This document shows, piece after piece, positions 55,402 to 63,282 of a stretch of 64,000 nt of DNA (the stretch's first letter is position 1; every line of letters starts with the position of its first letter). The DNA comes from UTCHB3 sp964371075 (lineage in GTDB: Bacteria; Bacteroidota; Ignavibacteria; Ignavibacteriales; Ignavibacteriaceae). Position numbers and translations under genes: made by a program. The stretch spans positions 1-64,000 of the forward strand of contig CAYJKN010000006.1 in the NCBI GenBank assembly GCA_964371075.1, in the 5' to 3' direction. Below the pieces are notes generated by a model. That model did not search any database, had not been told where the DNA came from, and saw nothing but the letters and a program-made list of their open reading frames with translations.

Positions 55402-55565
55402 AAGAGCTTTCCTTCCAAACATTCAAACCGCCGTTTAAGTAATCAGTAAACAATTTCCCCGGTTTTATTATTATGTTAAGTTTCAATCTTTTTCCATTTG
55501 ATGTTTTCTTAATCAGATGGAAAAGTTGGTCTCCGTGAAACCATCCATTTAACAGGAGTTTAAAG

Positions 55566-56537
55566 ATGCGCGCAGTAGAATATAATGATTATGGGGGACC
55601 TGAAGTTCTCCACCTCACTGAAGTTACAAAACCGGTACCTAAAGAAAATCAAATATTAGTAAAAATTATTGCCACAACTGTAACATTGGCTGATATCCGT
55701 TTAAGAAAAGCTGACCCTTATTTGGTGAAATTTATGATGGGTTTTTGGCATCCAAAAAACAAAACTCTTGGGATAGAATTTTCGGGAGTTGTTGAGTCGG
55801 TGGGTAAAGATGTAAAAAATTACAAAGTAAACGATGAGGTCTTTGGATCTGCGGGTTTTACTTTTGGTACTTATGCTGAATATATCTGCCTTCCAGAAGA
55901 TGGAGTGATATCTCTTAAACCTGAGAATATCAGTTTTCAACAGGCAGCGGCAGTTACATTTGGCGGGTTGACGGCACTTCATTTTCTTCGATTGGGACAA
56001 ATTGAAAAAGGGAAAAAGATTCTTGTTTATGGTGCCTCAGGGAATTGTGGATCCGCAGCGGTTCAACTCGCAAAATATTTTGGTGCTGAGGTTACCGGGC
56101 TCTGTTCAACAAACAATGTTAAACTTGTAAAGTCGATCGGAGCTGACAAGGTCATAGATTACACCAAAGACGATATAGGGAACTATCCAAACTCATTTGA
56201 CATCGTTTTTGATACGGTGGGGAAAAGTCCATTTGGCAAAAGTGTAACTGCACTGAAGGAGAAGGGATATTATCTTCGACTGGTACACATGAACCCGACG
56301 GTAGTATTAGCCGGTTTTTTCACAAGTTTAACAAAGGGGAAAAAGGTTATTGGTGGTACTGCTGTCGAGAAAAAAGAAGGCATTGAATTCCTAAGGAGAT
56401 TGCTGGTTAGCGGTGAATTTGTTCCGGTTATCGATCGGGAATTTTCTCTCGAAAATATATCAGCAGCTCATTCTTATGTAGAAACAGGAAGAAAAAAGGG
56501 GAGTGTGGTAGTTAATGTTGCACAAGTCGGAAAATAG
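55566..56537 (+). CDS. Medium-chain dehydrogenase/quinone oxidoreductase-like protein
   Basis: A 323-residue MDR-superfamily enzyme. The GroES-like domain has TLGIEFSGVVESVGKDVKNY (about residues 64-83). The Rossmann domain has ILVYGASGNCGSAAVQLAK (about 153-171). Structural and catalytic zinc ligands of true alcohol dehydrogenases are missing, which points to an NADPH-dependent quinone oxidoreductase-type enzyme. Substrate unknown. AGGAG lies eight bases before the ATG, and the next gene follows after five bases. Confidence 0.88.
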   Translation: MRAVEYNDYGGPEVLHLTEVTKPVPKENQILVKIIATTVTLADIRLRKADPYLVKFMMGFWHPKNKTLGIEFSGVVESVGKDVKNYKVNDEVFGSAGFTFGTYAEYICLPEDGVISLKPENISFQQAAAVTFGGLTALHFLRLGQIEKGKKILVYGASGNCGSAAVQLAKYFGAEVTGLCSTNNVKLVKSIGADKVIDYTKDDIGNYPNSFDIVFDTVGKSPFGKSVTALKEKGYYLRLVHMNPTVVLAGFFTSLTKGKKVIGGTAVEKKEGIEFLRRLLVSGEFVPVIDREFSLENISAAHSYVETGRKKGSVVVNVAQVGK

Positions 56538-56542
56538 GAAAC

Positions 56543-57133
56543 ATGAAAATTGTATCTGTAGTGTTGGAAAATAAAGATATTATCCTTGAGCCATTAACAT
56601 TAAACCATGTTGATGAATTACTTCCAGTTGCCATAAATCCCGAACTCTGGCTGTTAACAACTGTGGTAATAAGGAGCAGGGAAGATTTATATTCTTATAT
56701 TTCAAAAGCACTTGAGGAGAAAGAAAAAGGGACAGCTATGCCATTTGCGATAAAGATTAAAGCCACAGGTGAATATGTTGGAAGCACCCGGTTTGGGAAT
56801 ATCGATATTTCCAATAAAAGGGTTGAGATTGGCTGGACCTGGATAGGAGTGAGTTGGCAACGAAGTTTTGTGAACACAGGGATGAAATTTTTAATGTTGC
56901 AACATGCCTTTGAGGTATGGGGTTGCAATCGGGTTGAACTTAAAACAGATGCACTTAATACCCGTTCAAGAAATGCGATTTTAAGAATCGGAGCCAAAGA
57001 GGAGGGCACACTCCGCAATCACATGATAGTTTTTGATGGCAGGATTCGAGACAGTGTTTATTTCAGTATCATTTCTGACGAATGGAGTTCAGTAAAAGAG
57101 AATCTCCATAAAAAGCTCAGGTATAACCAATAA
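56543..57133 (+). CDS. GNAT-family acetyltransferase (RimJ/RimL type)
   Basis: A 196-residue acetyltransferase. The acetyl-CoA-binding core is visible as IGWTWIGVSWQRSFVNTGMK (about 93-112), and the late NTRSRNAILRIGAKEEGTLR motif (about 134-153) is typical of the RimJ/RimL group. The protein or small-molecule substrate cannot be told. Probably co-transcribed with the oxidoreductase. Confidence 0.85.
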   Translation: MKIVSVVLENKDIILEPLTLNHVDELLPVAINPELWLLTTVVIRSREDLYSYISKALEEKEKGTAMPFAIKIKATGEYVGSTRFGNIDISNKRVEIGWTWIGVSWQRSFVNTGMKFLMLQHAFEVWGCNRVELKTDALNTRSRNAILRIGAKEEGTLRNHMIVFDGRIRDSVYFSIISDEWSSVKENLHKKLRYNQ

Positions 57134-57141
57134 ACGCTCTT

Positions 57142-58116
57142 TTAGTGGATATTTCTGCCTGTTAGTGTTATTACTGCATCCACATTATCGCCTGATTCAT
57201 TTCTGACAATAAACCATATTTTTGTATCATCGGTAACATAAGCAAATTCATTAGGATTTGAATTGGTTGGGTCAAATGAATAGTGTTCACCAATTTTTGT
57301 GCTAACAGGATAGATATCAACTCTTTTAATTTGAGGAATTACTATTGAAATGTTCCGCAGCTTTTCGGCAGAGTTAAAATAATATGTAATAACAATCTTT
57401 TTATCTTCCAGTAGTTCTTTCCTGACGGGGAAGTCGATCGTAGAATTATAAATTTCAGCAACTACTTCACTACCGGTATTATCTTTGACGGAATGTGAGA
57501 CATTTTGATAGTTTAATCTCTCAATCACGGCATTTCGAGATATTCCCCATTCAAATATAACATCATGATCTGCTCCAGCGATATCATCAAAAAACCATGA
57601 GCCAACCCAGACCCCACCCAGAATCAAAACAGTGATAAAAAAATGTTTTGCCGGCCACAAAGGATTAACTTTCCTGACAAAATTTTTCACCGAGCCGGAT
57701 TTCCGTGATTTGACATCTTCTGATCCCGGGATCACCGGAGGAGGTGGTAATTCAAAGGAAGTTCCGTTATTATAGAGTTGGGGATTCAACAGGCTTTCTT
57801 CGGTAACTCTCGATGATCTTGCGTAATTATTGGATTCATGGTTAAAACTTCTTGACCCGGGGGTAATGTATCCATCGCTGTTTGAAGATGAAATATTTGG
57901 CATTGGATGCCCGGATTCAATGGTCATTCTGTAGGATGGAGGAGGAGCTTCCATCGGGTTTGTGTTTCTGTAAGGTCGTGCAATTGGAGGAGGAGGAACT
58001 TCTATATGAGAGGATGGTTGGGGTGGATTAATATCCAACGTGAGTTTTTCGCCACATTTGTAGCAAAACGACATTTCAGCAGTTACGCGGGCACCACATT
58101 TTGGACAAAAATTCAT
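57142..58116 (-). CDS. Zinc-ribbon membrane protein
   Basis: A 324-residue protein. The N-terminal zinc ribbon is CPKCGARVTAEMSFCYKCG. A Pro/Ser/Asn-rich disordered linker (about residues 30-140), one transmembrane helix (about 158-177) and a C-terminal beta-rich domain outside the cytoplasm follow. Such layouts are common in Bacteroidota/Ignavibacteria, but no function is known. It converges with the acetyltransferase gene. Confidence 0.7.
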   Translation of the reverse strand: MNFCPKCGARVTAEMSFCYKCGEKLTLDINPPQPSSHIEVPPPPIARPYRNTNPMEAPPPSYRMTIESGHPMPNISSSNSDGYITPGSRSFNHESNNYARSSRVTEESLLNPQLYNNGTSFELPPPPVIPGSEDVKSRKSGSVKNFVRKVNPLWPAKHFFITVLILGGVWVGSWFFDDIAGADHDVIFEWGISRNAVIERLNYQNVSHSVKDNTGSEVVAEIYNSTIDFPVRKELLEDKKIVITYYFNSAEKLRNISIVIPQIKRVDIYPVSTKIGEHYSFDPTNSNPNEFAYVTDDTKIWFIVRNESGDNVDAVITLTGRNIH

Positions 58117-58390
58117 TTAATCTCCAATTTTAATTTACTTGTACAGATTCTATTAAAATCGGATTTCGAGAAAGTAGTTTCAGAGACTTACTTTTAGTCC
58201 CTGACAGGTATGCAGAATCATCCGCAATTATTGTTTTGATTAGAAGTCGTAATTTATCTAAAAATTTTTTAGAATACAAGCAATATTTTTTACTTGTGAT
58301 ATCACGCTTTCCCTGACAATCAGGCCGGTGTTTTATGTCACAATTAAGTGATTTTTTTAAGATGTAAACTTTGACAGGCTGAGTGCAATA

Positions 58391-58422
58391 TTTGCTTTTT
58401 AGACTGTTATGATTTAACTTTG
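58391..58422 (+). promoter_or_regulatory. Promoter of the serine hydrolase gene (gap 58117-58461)
   Basis: TTTG (58391-58394), a 20-base spacer and TAACTTTG (58415-58422) exactly match the Bacteroidota -33/-7 pattern, about 40 bases before the ATG at 58462. The remainder of the 345-base gap shows no gene. Confidence 0.65.
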
Positions 58423-58461
58423 AATATTGTTTATTAATAAACGACCAAGTGAGATTTTAAA

Positions 58462-59730
58462 ATGGAGAAGAAAAATTTGATGAATTCAACAGGATTAAAA
58501 TCCAGAGTTTTACTTTTGGTTTTACTGTTTATGTCCGTTTCACTTTTTACCTCCTGCAAAGAGGAAAGTTCGGTTGGATTATCAAACAAAGATCATACCG
58601 CTGCGATTAAAGTTGTTATTGAGAGTGTTCTTGATACGATCAAAAAAAACAATCCGGAGTATCCGGGCGGATTTTCCATTTATGTAACATATCCGGGGGG
58701 AAAAGCTTTTGCCTCGGCCGGCTTTACAAATGCACCCAATGAATTCACTCACTTTAGAGCAGCAAGTAACACCAAGTCGTTTACTTCAACAGCAATAATG
58801 CTTCTATACCAAAAGGGAAAACTCAGCTTTAATGCTAAAGTTACTGACACCATTCCGGGGACCAATAAACCTTATCTTCCCGATGATGCCAATTATAATA
58901 TTCCATTTAAAAATTCGATTACGATACTTCAGCTGATGCAGCACAGAGCAGGTGTATTTGATGTTTCCAATGAAATGATTCCCGATACAATTCAGGCAAA
59001 TGTTCCATACAAGGGGGAAAACTACAACGACTACATCTTGAAAACTGATCCAAATCATACATTCACATTTGATGAATTAACCTCAGTAAATTCTGTTACA
59101 GGTTTATATTACTTCCCACCTGGAGGAGGTTATCACTACAGTAACAGTGGATATGTTCTGTTGGGAAAAATAATTGAGAGGGTTTCGGGAAAGAGTTACA
59201 GCGATTTTGTTAAAGATGAAATTATGATTCCGATGGGGCTGTTATCTTCCAGCATGCCATATCTTGGAAGTGACCAGCAGCTTCCTGCTCCATTTGTTCC
59301 GGGTTATGTACAAAGTGTGGATGGAATAAAAAATACAACTATTTCGAATATTTCAGGTAATGTTGCCGAAGGGAATCTAATTACAACCCCTGTTGATCTT
59401 GCAAAATTTTTAAGGGAATCAATTCTTGGCAAGGGAGTGATCTCGTCGGTGGTTATGAATCAGGTTATGTTGAATATGATTCCGATGGGGGGAGCCACTG
59501 CCAATGGTTACGGATGTGGTCTGCAATATGTTCCAAACCTTGGTTATGGACACACAGGAGCGCACGAAGGATATCTCTCCGAGATGATATATGACCCGGT
59601 AACAGACATCACAATGATTATTTATTCAAATGCCTGGGATATGAGGGATGGAATCTATTCAATTTCGAAAGTTATGAACACGATGCAGGAAGCACTCTAT
59701 AAAACCAAAGGGATTGTACTTGGAAGGTAA
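58462..59730 (+). CDS. Serine beta-lactamase-fold lipoprotein (S12 family)
   Basis: A 422-residue lipoprotein. Its signal ends LFTSCKEE, a plausible lipobox with Cys about 32. The catalytic Ser-x-x-Lys is SNTK in RAASNTKSFTSTAIM (about residue 97), and the Tyr-x-Asn motif is YSNSGY (about 230). Late GHTGAHEGY supplies the His-Thr-Gly-like third motif. It belongs to class C beta-lactamase/D-Ala-D-Ala carboxypeptidase-like enzymes, active at the cell envelope. The true substrate may be a peptide or ester rather than a beta-lactam. Confidence 0.88.
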   Translation: MEKKNLMNSTGLKSRVLLLVLLFMSVSLFTSCKEESSVGLSNKDHTAAIKVVIESVLDTIKKNNPEYPGGFSIYVTYPGGKAFASAGFTNAPNEFTHFRAASNTKSFTSTAIMLLYQKGKLSFNAKVTDTIPGTNKPYLPDDANYNIPFKNSITILQLMQHRAGVFDVSNEMIPDTIQANVPYKGENYNDYILKTDPNHTFTFDELTSVNSVTGLYYFPPGGGYHYSNSGYVLLGKIIERVSGKSYSDFVKDEIMIPMGLLSSSMPYLGSDQQLPAPFVPGYVQSVDGIKNTTISNISGNVAEGNLITTPVDLAKFLRESILGKGVISSVVMNQVMLNMIPMGGATANGYGCGLQYVPNLGYGHTGAHEGYLSEMIYDPVTDITMIIYSNAWDMRDGIYSISKVMNTMQEALYKTKGIVLGR

Positions 59731-60280
59731 TAGTATCAATATTGAACCAGTTGACTTTTGTCGGGTTAAAAAGATAGATGAAAAAGGTTACGGATTTCTT
59801 AAGAGCCAACATCACAAAGCCGATGTGTTTTTCCATTTTTCTCAAATAAAAAGAGAAGAACTTCTTCTTAAACTTGAAAAATTGAAGAGGGGAGATTTTT
59901 TCCTCTTTTTCACCTCAAAAGGGAGACCCGACGGGAAAAGAAAAGTTGACAGGCTTTGGTATGAAGTTTCTGAGATACCTGTTGAAGTGATTCCCTCTTT
60001 GGTGGAGTCGCTGTTGCATGAATTTCAGGAGGGGATTACAAATTTGTATGATCTGCTGTTTGTTTTTAGTGAATTAAAAAAGTCAGGTTATATATTTCCT
60101 CATCAGGTTGCCGAAGTGCTCAATTCCACAAAAATTTTGAATCTTCCAACCACGATTGTCCCATATCTTAATTCTGAAGAACTTCAACTCCTCCATCAAA
60201 ATTTGAAGATGGAAGAGCTGAAGGAAAATCCCGTTAAACCGTTCTGGTATCAAGAGATGGCAAAAGCAGGATTAAAATAG
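59720..60280 (+). CDS. Cold-shock-like nucleic-acid-binding protein
   Basis: About 186 residues. The N-terminal part (FCRVKKIDEKGYGFLKSQ, then ADVFFHFSQI) carries the RNP-like motifs of cold-shock domains in a divergent form. The remaining ~110 residues are helical and unassigned. No ATG start is present; TTG 59720 with AAGGGA upstream is my choice (TTG 59714 is possible), overlapping the hydrolase gene by 11 bases. It may bind RNA. Confidence 0.55.
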   Translation: MEGNSINIEPVDFCRVKKIDEKGYGFLKSQHHKADVFFHFSQIKREELLLKLEKLKRGDFFLFFTSKGRPDGKRKVDRLWYEVSEIPVEVIPSLVESLLHEFQEGITNLYDLLFVFSELKKSGYIFPHQVAEVLNSTKILNLPTTIVPYLNSEELQLLHQNLKMEELKENPVKPFWYQEMAKAGLK

Positions 60281-60334
60281 AGAATCAGTCGAGTAAATCT
60301 TTGATTCTGAAAATCTTCAAAAAGAGGTCCTTTC

Positions 60335-60466
60335 GAGTCCAACTCCACAAATTAAGCTAAATCTATTGAGTACAAGTCCACAAATTAAGCTGAATCCATG
60401 GAGTACAAGTCCACAAATTAAGCTGAATCTATGGAGTACTACTCCATAAATTACGGTAAATTTATG
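60335..60466 (+). repeat. 33-bp tandem repeat, four units
   Basis: Units start at 60335, 60368, 60401 and 60434. Each begins GAG(T) and contains CCACAAATTAAGCT in units 1-3; unit 4 is more diverged. The 33-base period equals 11 codons, and one frame is open across most of it, but no start codon or upstream frame supports a gene. It occupies the gap between the cold-shock-like gene and the rRNA-modification operon. Confidence 0.85.
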
Positions 60467-60524
60467 GAATTCACCTTGACACAACAAATCCATTTTGGTG
60501 TTTAGGGGGTAGTGGCCGGAATTC

Positions 60525-60556
60525 TTTGCCTCATGCGGGGATTATCGTTAAATTTG
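60525..60556 (+). promoter_or_regulatory. Promoter of the rRNA-modification operon
   Basis: TTTG (60525-60528), a 20-base spacer and TAAATTTG (60549-60556) match the Bacteroidota pattern exactly. The predicted transcript would start about seven bases later, giving a short leader before ATG 60575. Confidence 0.68.
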
Positions 60557-60574
60557 CATTGTAAAACGAAAATA

Positions 60575-61381
60575 ATGATGCAAAAGAAAATAGACGAAAT
60601 TGTAAATAAGATAAAAGCCTCAAAGAAGTATAAAATCATTCTTGAGGAAACGATCCGTGATGTTCTGACAAGTGAATATGGTCGTCATAAAAGTATAAAA
60701 ATTGCTGAAGAGATGGCAAAAAAGAAACTCCACCGGATAAGAGCTGAATACCTTGGTGAACCAAACTACAAAAAGGTGAAGGACAGCCTTGCAGCCGCCT
60801 TTCAAAGTGGAAATGATGAGGAGATAAGAGAAGTCTGTTGGACAATCTTTTCGAAACATTCCTCCACCCGCGAACGAAACCAGTTACTTGATGAATATTA
60901 TAAAAAATTGTTTGATGTTACAGGGATGCCAAATACAGTAGCCGATCTTGCATGTGCACTTAATCCATTGTCTTTCAGATGGATGGGACTTCCCCAAAAT
61001 GTAAAATTTTACTCCTACGATGTGAATGAGCAGTTTATCGATCTCATAAACTACTATTTTGAGTTGGAGGGGCTTGAACCACTGGGGATCCAGAGGGATG
61101 TATTTTCAAGTCCCCCCGAAATTCCGGTGGATGTTGCATTCCTTTTTAAGATGTATTATTGTTTGGAACACCGACAGACAGGTGCCGGGCTTGAGGTGGT
61201 TAAAAATGTTCCTGCAAAAAAAGTACTCATATCCTTTCCAACAATTAATCTTGTGGCAAAAAAGACGGATATTCTTGGAAACCATGAGTCAGAATTAAAA
61301 AAAGGGGCGGAAGAACACGGTTGGAAGCTGGGATATATTGAGTTTGAAAACGAAGTTGTAGTTGTTGTGGAGAAAGAATGA
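60575..61381 (+). CDS. 16S rRNA m7G1405-type methyltransferase homologue A (RmtB/ArmA family)
   Basis: A 268-residue member of the 16S rRNA (guanine-1405-N7) methyltransferase family, whose known members confer aminoglycoside resistance. N-terminal IKASKKYK and TSEYGRHKSIKIA closely follow RmtB as I remember it. HSSTRER (about 95-101), the SAM-binding DLACALNPL (about 124-132), DVAFLFKMYYCLEHRQTGAG and ISFPT (about 218) match family motifs. The SAM loop has Ala where the family has Gly (CGLNP), and the usual GGKxKGM region after SFPT is lost (NLVAKKTDIL). ATG 60575 is placed just after the promoter. Confidence 0.8.
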   Translation: MMQKKIDEIVNKIKASKKYKIILEETIRDVLTSEYGRHKSIKIAEEMAKKKLHRIRAEYLGEPNYKKVKDSLAAAFQSGNDEEIREVCWTIFSKHSSTRERNQLLDEYYKKLFDVTGMPNTVADLACALNPLSFRWMGLPQNVKFYSYDVNEQFIDLINYYFELEGLEPLGIQRDVFSSPPEIPVDVAFLFKMYYCLEHRQTGAGLEVVKNVPAKKVLISFPTINLVAKKTDILGNHESELKKGAEEHGWKLGYIEFENEVVVVVEKE

Positions 61382-61403
61382 TTTTAAGTATTAGGTGGGT
61401 TTC

Positions 61404-62204
61404 ATGAGTGGAGTGCTTTATGTGATTGCTACTCCTATTGGGAATCTTGAGGATATCACTCTGAGGAGTTTAAGACTGTTAAAAACTCTCAAACACCTTG
61501 CTTGTGAGGATACAAGGACTACTCGATTTTTGTTGGGCAGGCTTTCCATTGAAGTGGATCATCACTTGTTCGCTTATCATGAACATAATGAAAAAAAGGC
61601 GACTGAGAAGGTAATTGAATTACTGGAAGCCGGGACTGATGTTGGGCTGGTATCAGATGCGGGAATGCCTGGTGTGAGTGATCCGGGGTACCGGGTGGTA
61701 TCAAGAGCAGTTGAAGAGGGATATAAGGTTGAAGTTTGTCCCGGTGCCTCAGCAGTTCAAACGGCATTAATTGCTTCGGGATTGCCATTTTCGAGTTATA
61801 CTTTTAAGGGATTTCCTCCCAGAAAAGAGGGGAAAAGGAGAAAGTTTTTTGAAGAGGAGAAAGATTTACCTCATACACTGATATTTTTTGAATCAAAACA
61901 CCGGATAATAAAAACGATGGAATCGGCTTTTGCCGTTTTTGGAAACCGGATGGCTGTGGTATGTTTTGAGCTCACAAAACTGCATGAAACGATTGTAAGG
62001 GTTCCTCTTGGTGAGATGGCATCAACTCTCGAAGTAACCGATCTCCGTGGTGAGATCACAGCTTTGATTGCAGGTGTTAATCCAAAATTTAATGATGAAG
62101 ATGATGGAGATGAACAGGAAGATGAAAAATCATCCGAGGAGAGACTATCCAAATACAAATTAAAACAGATGGAAAGAGAAGAGGAAGAAAATGAAGGAGC
62201 TTAA
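61404..62204 (+). CDS. rsmI: 16S rRNA (cytidine-1402-2'-O)-methyltransferase RsmI
   Basis: A 266-residue RsmI of the tetrapyrrole-methylase fold. Family motifs: LYVIATPIGNLEDITLRSLR at the N-terminus, CEDTRTTRFLL, GLVSDAGMPGVSDPGYRVV and PGASAVQTALIASGLP. It methylates C1402 of 16S rRNA at the 2'-O position within the P-site part of helix 44. A charged, very acidic C-terminal tail (about residues 225-266) is unusual. It lies 22 bases after methyltransferase A and overlaps the TGT-like gene by 14 bases. ATG 61404 follows AGGTGG; GTG 61395 is the alternative. Confidence 0.93.
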   Translation: MSGVLYVIATPIGNLEDITLRSLRLLKTLKHLACEDTRTTRFLLGRLSIEVDHHLFAYHEHNEKKATEKVIELLEAGTDVGLVSDAGMPGVSDPGYRVVSRAVEEGYKVEVCPGASAVQTALIASGLPFSSYTFKGFPPRKEGKRRKFFEEEKDLPHTLIFFESKHRIIKTMESAFAVFGNRMAVVCFELTKLHETIVRVPLGEMASTLEVTDLRGEITALIAGVNPKFNDEDDGDEQEDEKSSEERLSKYKLKQMEREEEENEGA

Positions 62205-63282
62205 AACCCGATCGGGAGTGATGAAGTTTCCTGTGTTTCTTCCCGATGGTACACGCGGAATTGTGAGGAGTGTTGACTCGATGGATCTCGAAATGTGTGG
62301 GATAGAATCGATAGTGGTTAATACACTTCATCTCTCCACAAAACCGGGACTTACAACCGTTAACGGAGCAGGTGGAATTCATAATTATATGAATTTTCAT
62401 CACCCTGTAATTTCTGATTCGGGAGGCTTTCAGGTCTATTCCCTTATAACAGAATCGAAAGCCGGGACCATTCACAAGGATGGTTTTACCTACAAACTTG
62501 AACAAGACTCAGACAAAAAAGTACTCACACCTGAGAAGTGTATTCAGTATCAGTTCAAAATTGGTGCTGATATAATTTATTGTCTCGATTATTGTACTCA
62601 TCCATCTGCACCCGACAATATTCAGGAGGAGAGTGTTGATCTGACGATTCAATGGGCAAGAAGGTGCAAAAAAGAATTTGAGACTCAGCTTAAGCTTAGA
62701 AAAGTAAAAGAAGAAAACCGGCCGCTGCTTTTTGCTGTGGTTCAAGGGGGAAACAATCCCGATCTCCGCAAAAAATGTGCTCTGGAGCTTTTAAGGATCG
62801 GTTTTGACGGTTATGGATTTGGTGGATGGCCCATTGATGATGATGGAAAACTGCTTGATATGGTAGGTTATGTGGCTGAGCTGATTGGTACCGATTTTCC
62901 AAAACACGCACTTGGTATCGGAAAACCTGAAAATCTGGTAAAAGCTTATATCGCCGGTTATGAAATTTTTGATTGTGTAATTCCCACCCGGGATGCCCGC
63001 CACAAGAGATTATATACATTCAGGGATTTTGAACGGATTCAATGTATTGAAGACTTTGAAGAAGGTTTTTATAAATATCTCTATTTGCAGGACGATATTC
63101 ACATCAAAGCTCTGAAATCAATTGAAGAGGGTTGCGACTGTCACACCTGTAAACACTTCTCAAGAAGTTATTTACACCATCTTTTTAGAATCGGTGATAC
63201 CCTTGCCTACAGACTTGCCACAATACACAATCTGAGGTTTTATACCAGGCTGATCGACAAGTTGAGAAGTTTTGATGAGTGA
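62191..63282 (+). CDS. Divergent tRNA-guanine transglycosylase-like protein
   Basis: A 363-residue TGT-superfamily protein. Catalytic residues are kept: SDSGGFQVYS (first Asp about 76), LDYCTHP (Asp about 134), FDCVIPTRDAR (nucleophile Asp about 261) and the zinc set C-x-C-x2-C (about 315-320) with a later His in TIHNL. The loop that in bacterial Tgt reads GGLAVGE is GGWPIDD, and DECTPYP is DYCTHP, so the base pocket differs. It may exchange guanine for a 7-deazaguanine base in tRNA, or, given the neighbours, in rRNA. Overlaps both neighbouring genes. Confidence 0.82.
   Translation: MKELKTRSGVMKFPVFLPDGTRGIVRSVDSMDLEMCGIESIVVNTLHLSTKPGLTTVNGAGGIHNYMNFHHPVISDSGGFQVYSLITESKAGTIHKDGFTYKLEQDSDKKVLTPEKCIQYQFKIGADIIYCLDYCTHPSAPDNIQEESVDLTIQWARRCKKEFETQLKLRKVKEENRPLLFAVVQGGNNPDLRKKCALELLRIGFDGYGFGGWPIDDDGKLLDMVGYVAELIGTDFPKHALGIGKPENLVKAYIAGYEIFDCVIPTRDARHKRLYTFRDFERIQCIEDFEEGFYKYLYLQDDIHIKALKSIEEGCDCHTCKHFSRSYLHHLFRIGDTLAYRLATIHNLRFYTRLIDKLRSFDE

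Noticed and set aside
60335..60466. CRISPR array
   Set aside because: The 33-base units follow each other with no spacers between, so this is a tandem repeat, not a CRISPR.
60512..60574. GTG start upstream of methyltransferase A
   Set aside because: It lies ahead of the -33/-7 promoter, and the extra residues do not resemble the family N-terminus; ATG 60575 fits both.
62191..63282. Part of a Dpd (7-deazaguanine DNA modification) system with the helicases of the island
   Set aside because: The protein keeps standard TGT motifs and length, no DpdB/C-like or preQ0 synthesis genes are seen, and it is over 7 kb from the island, in a different operon.
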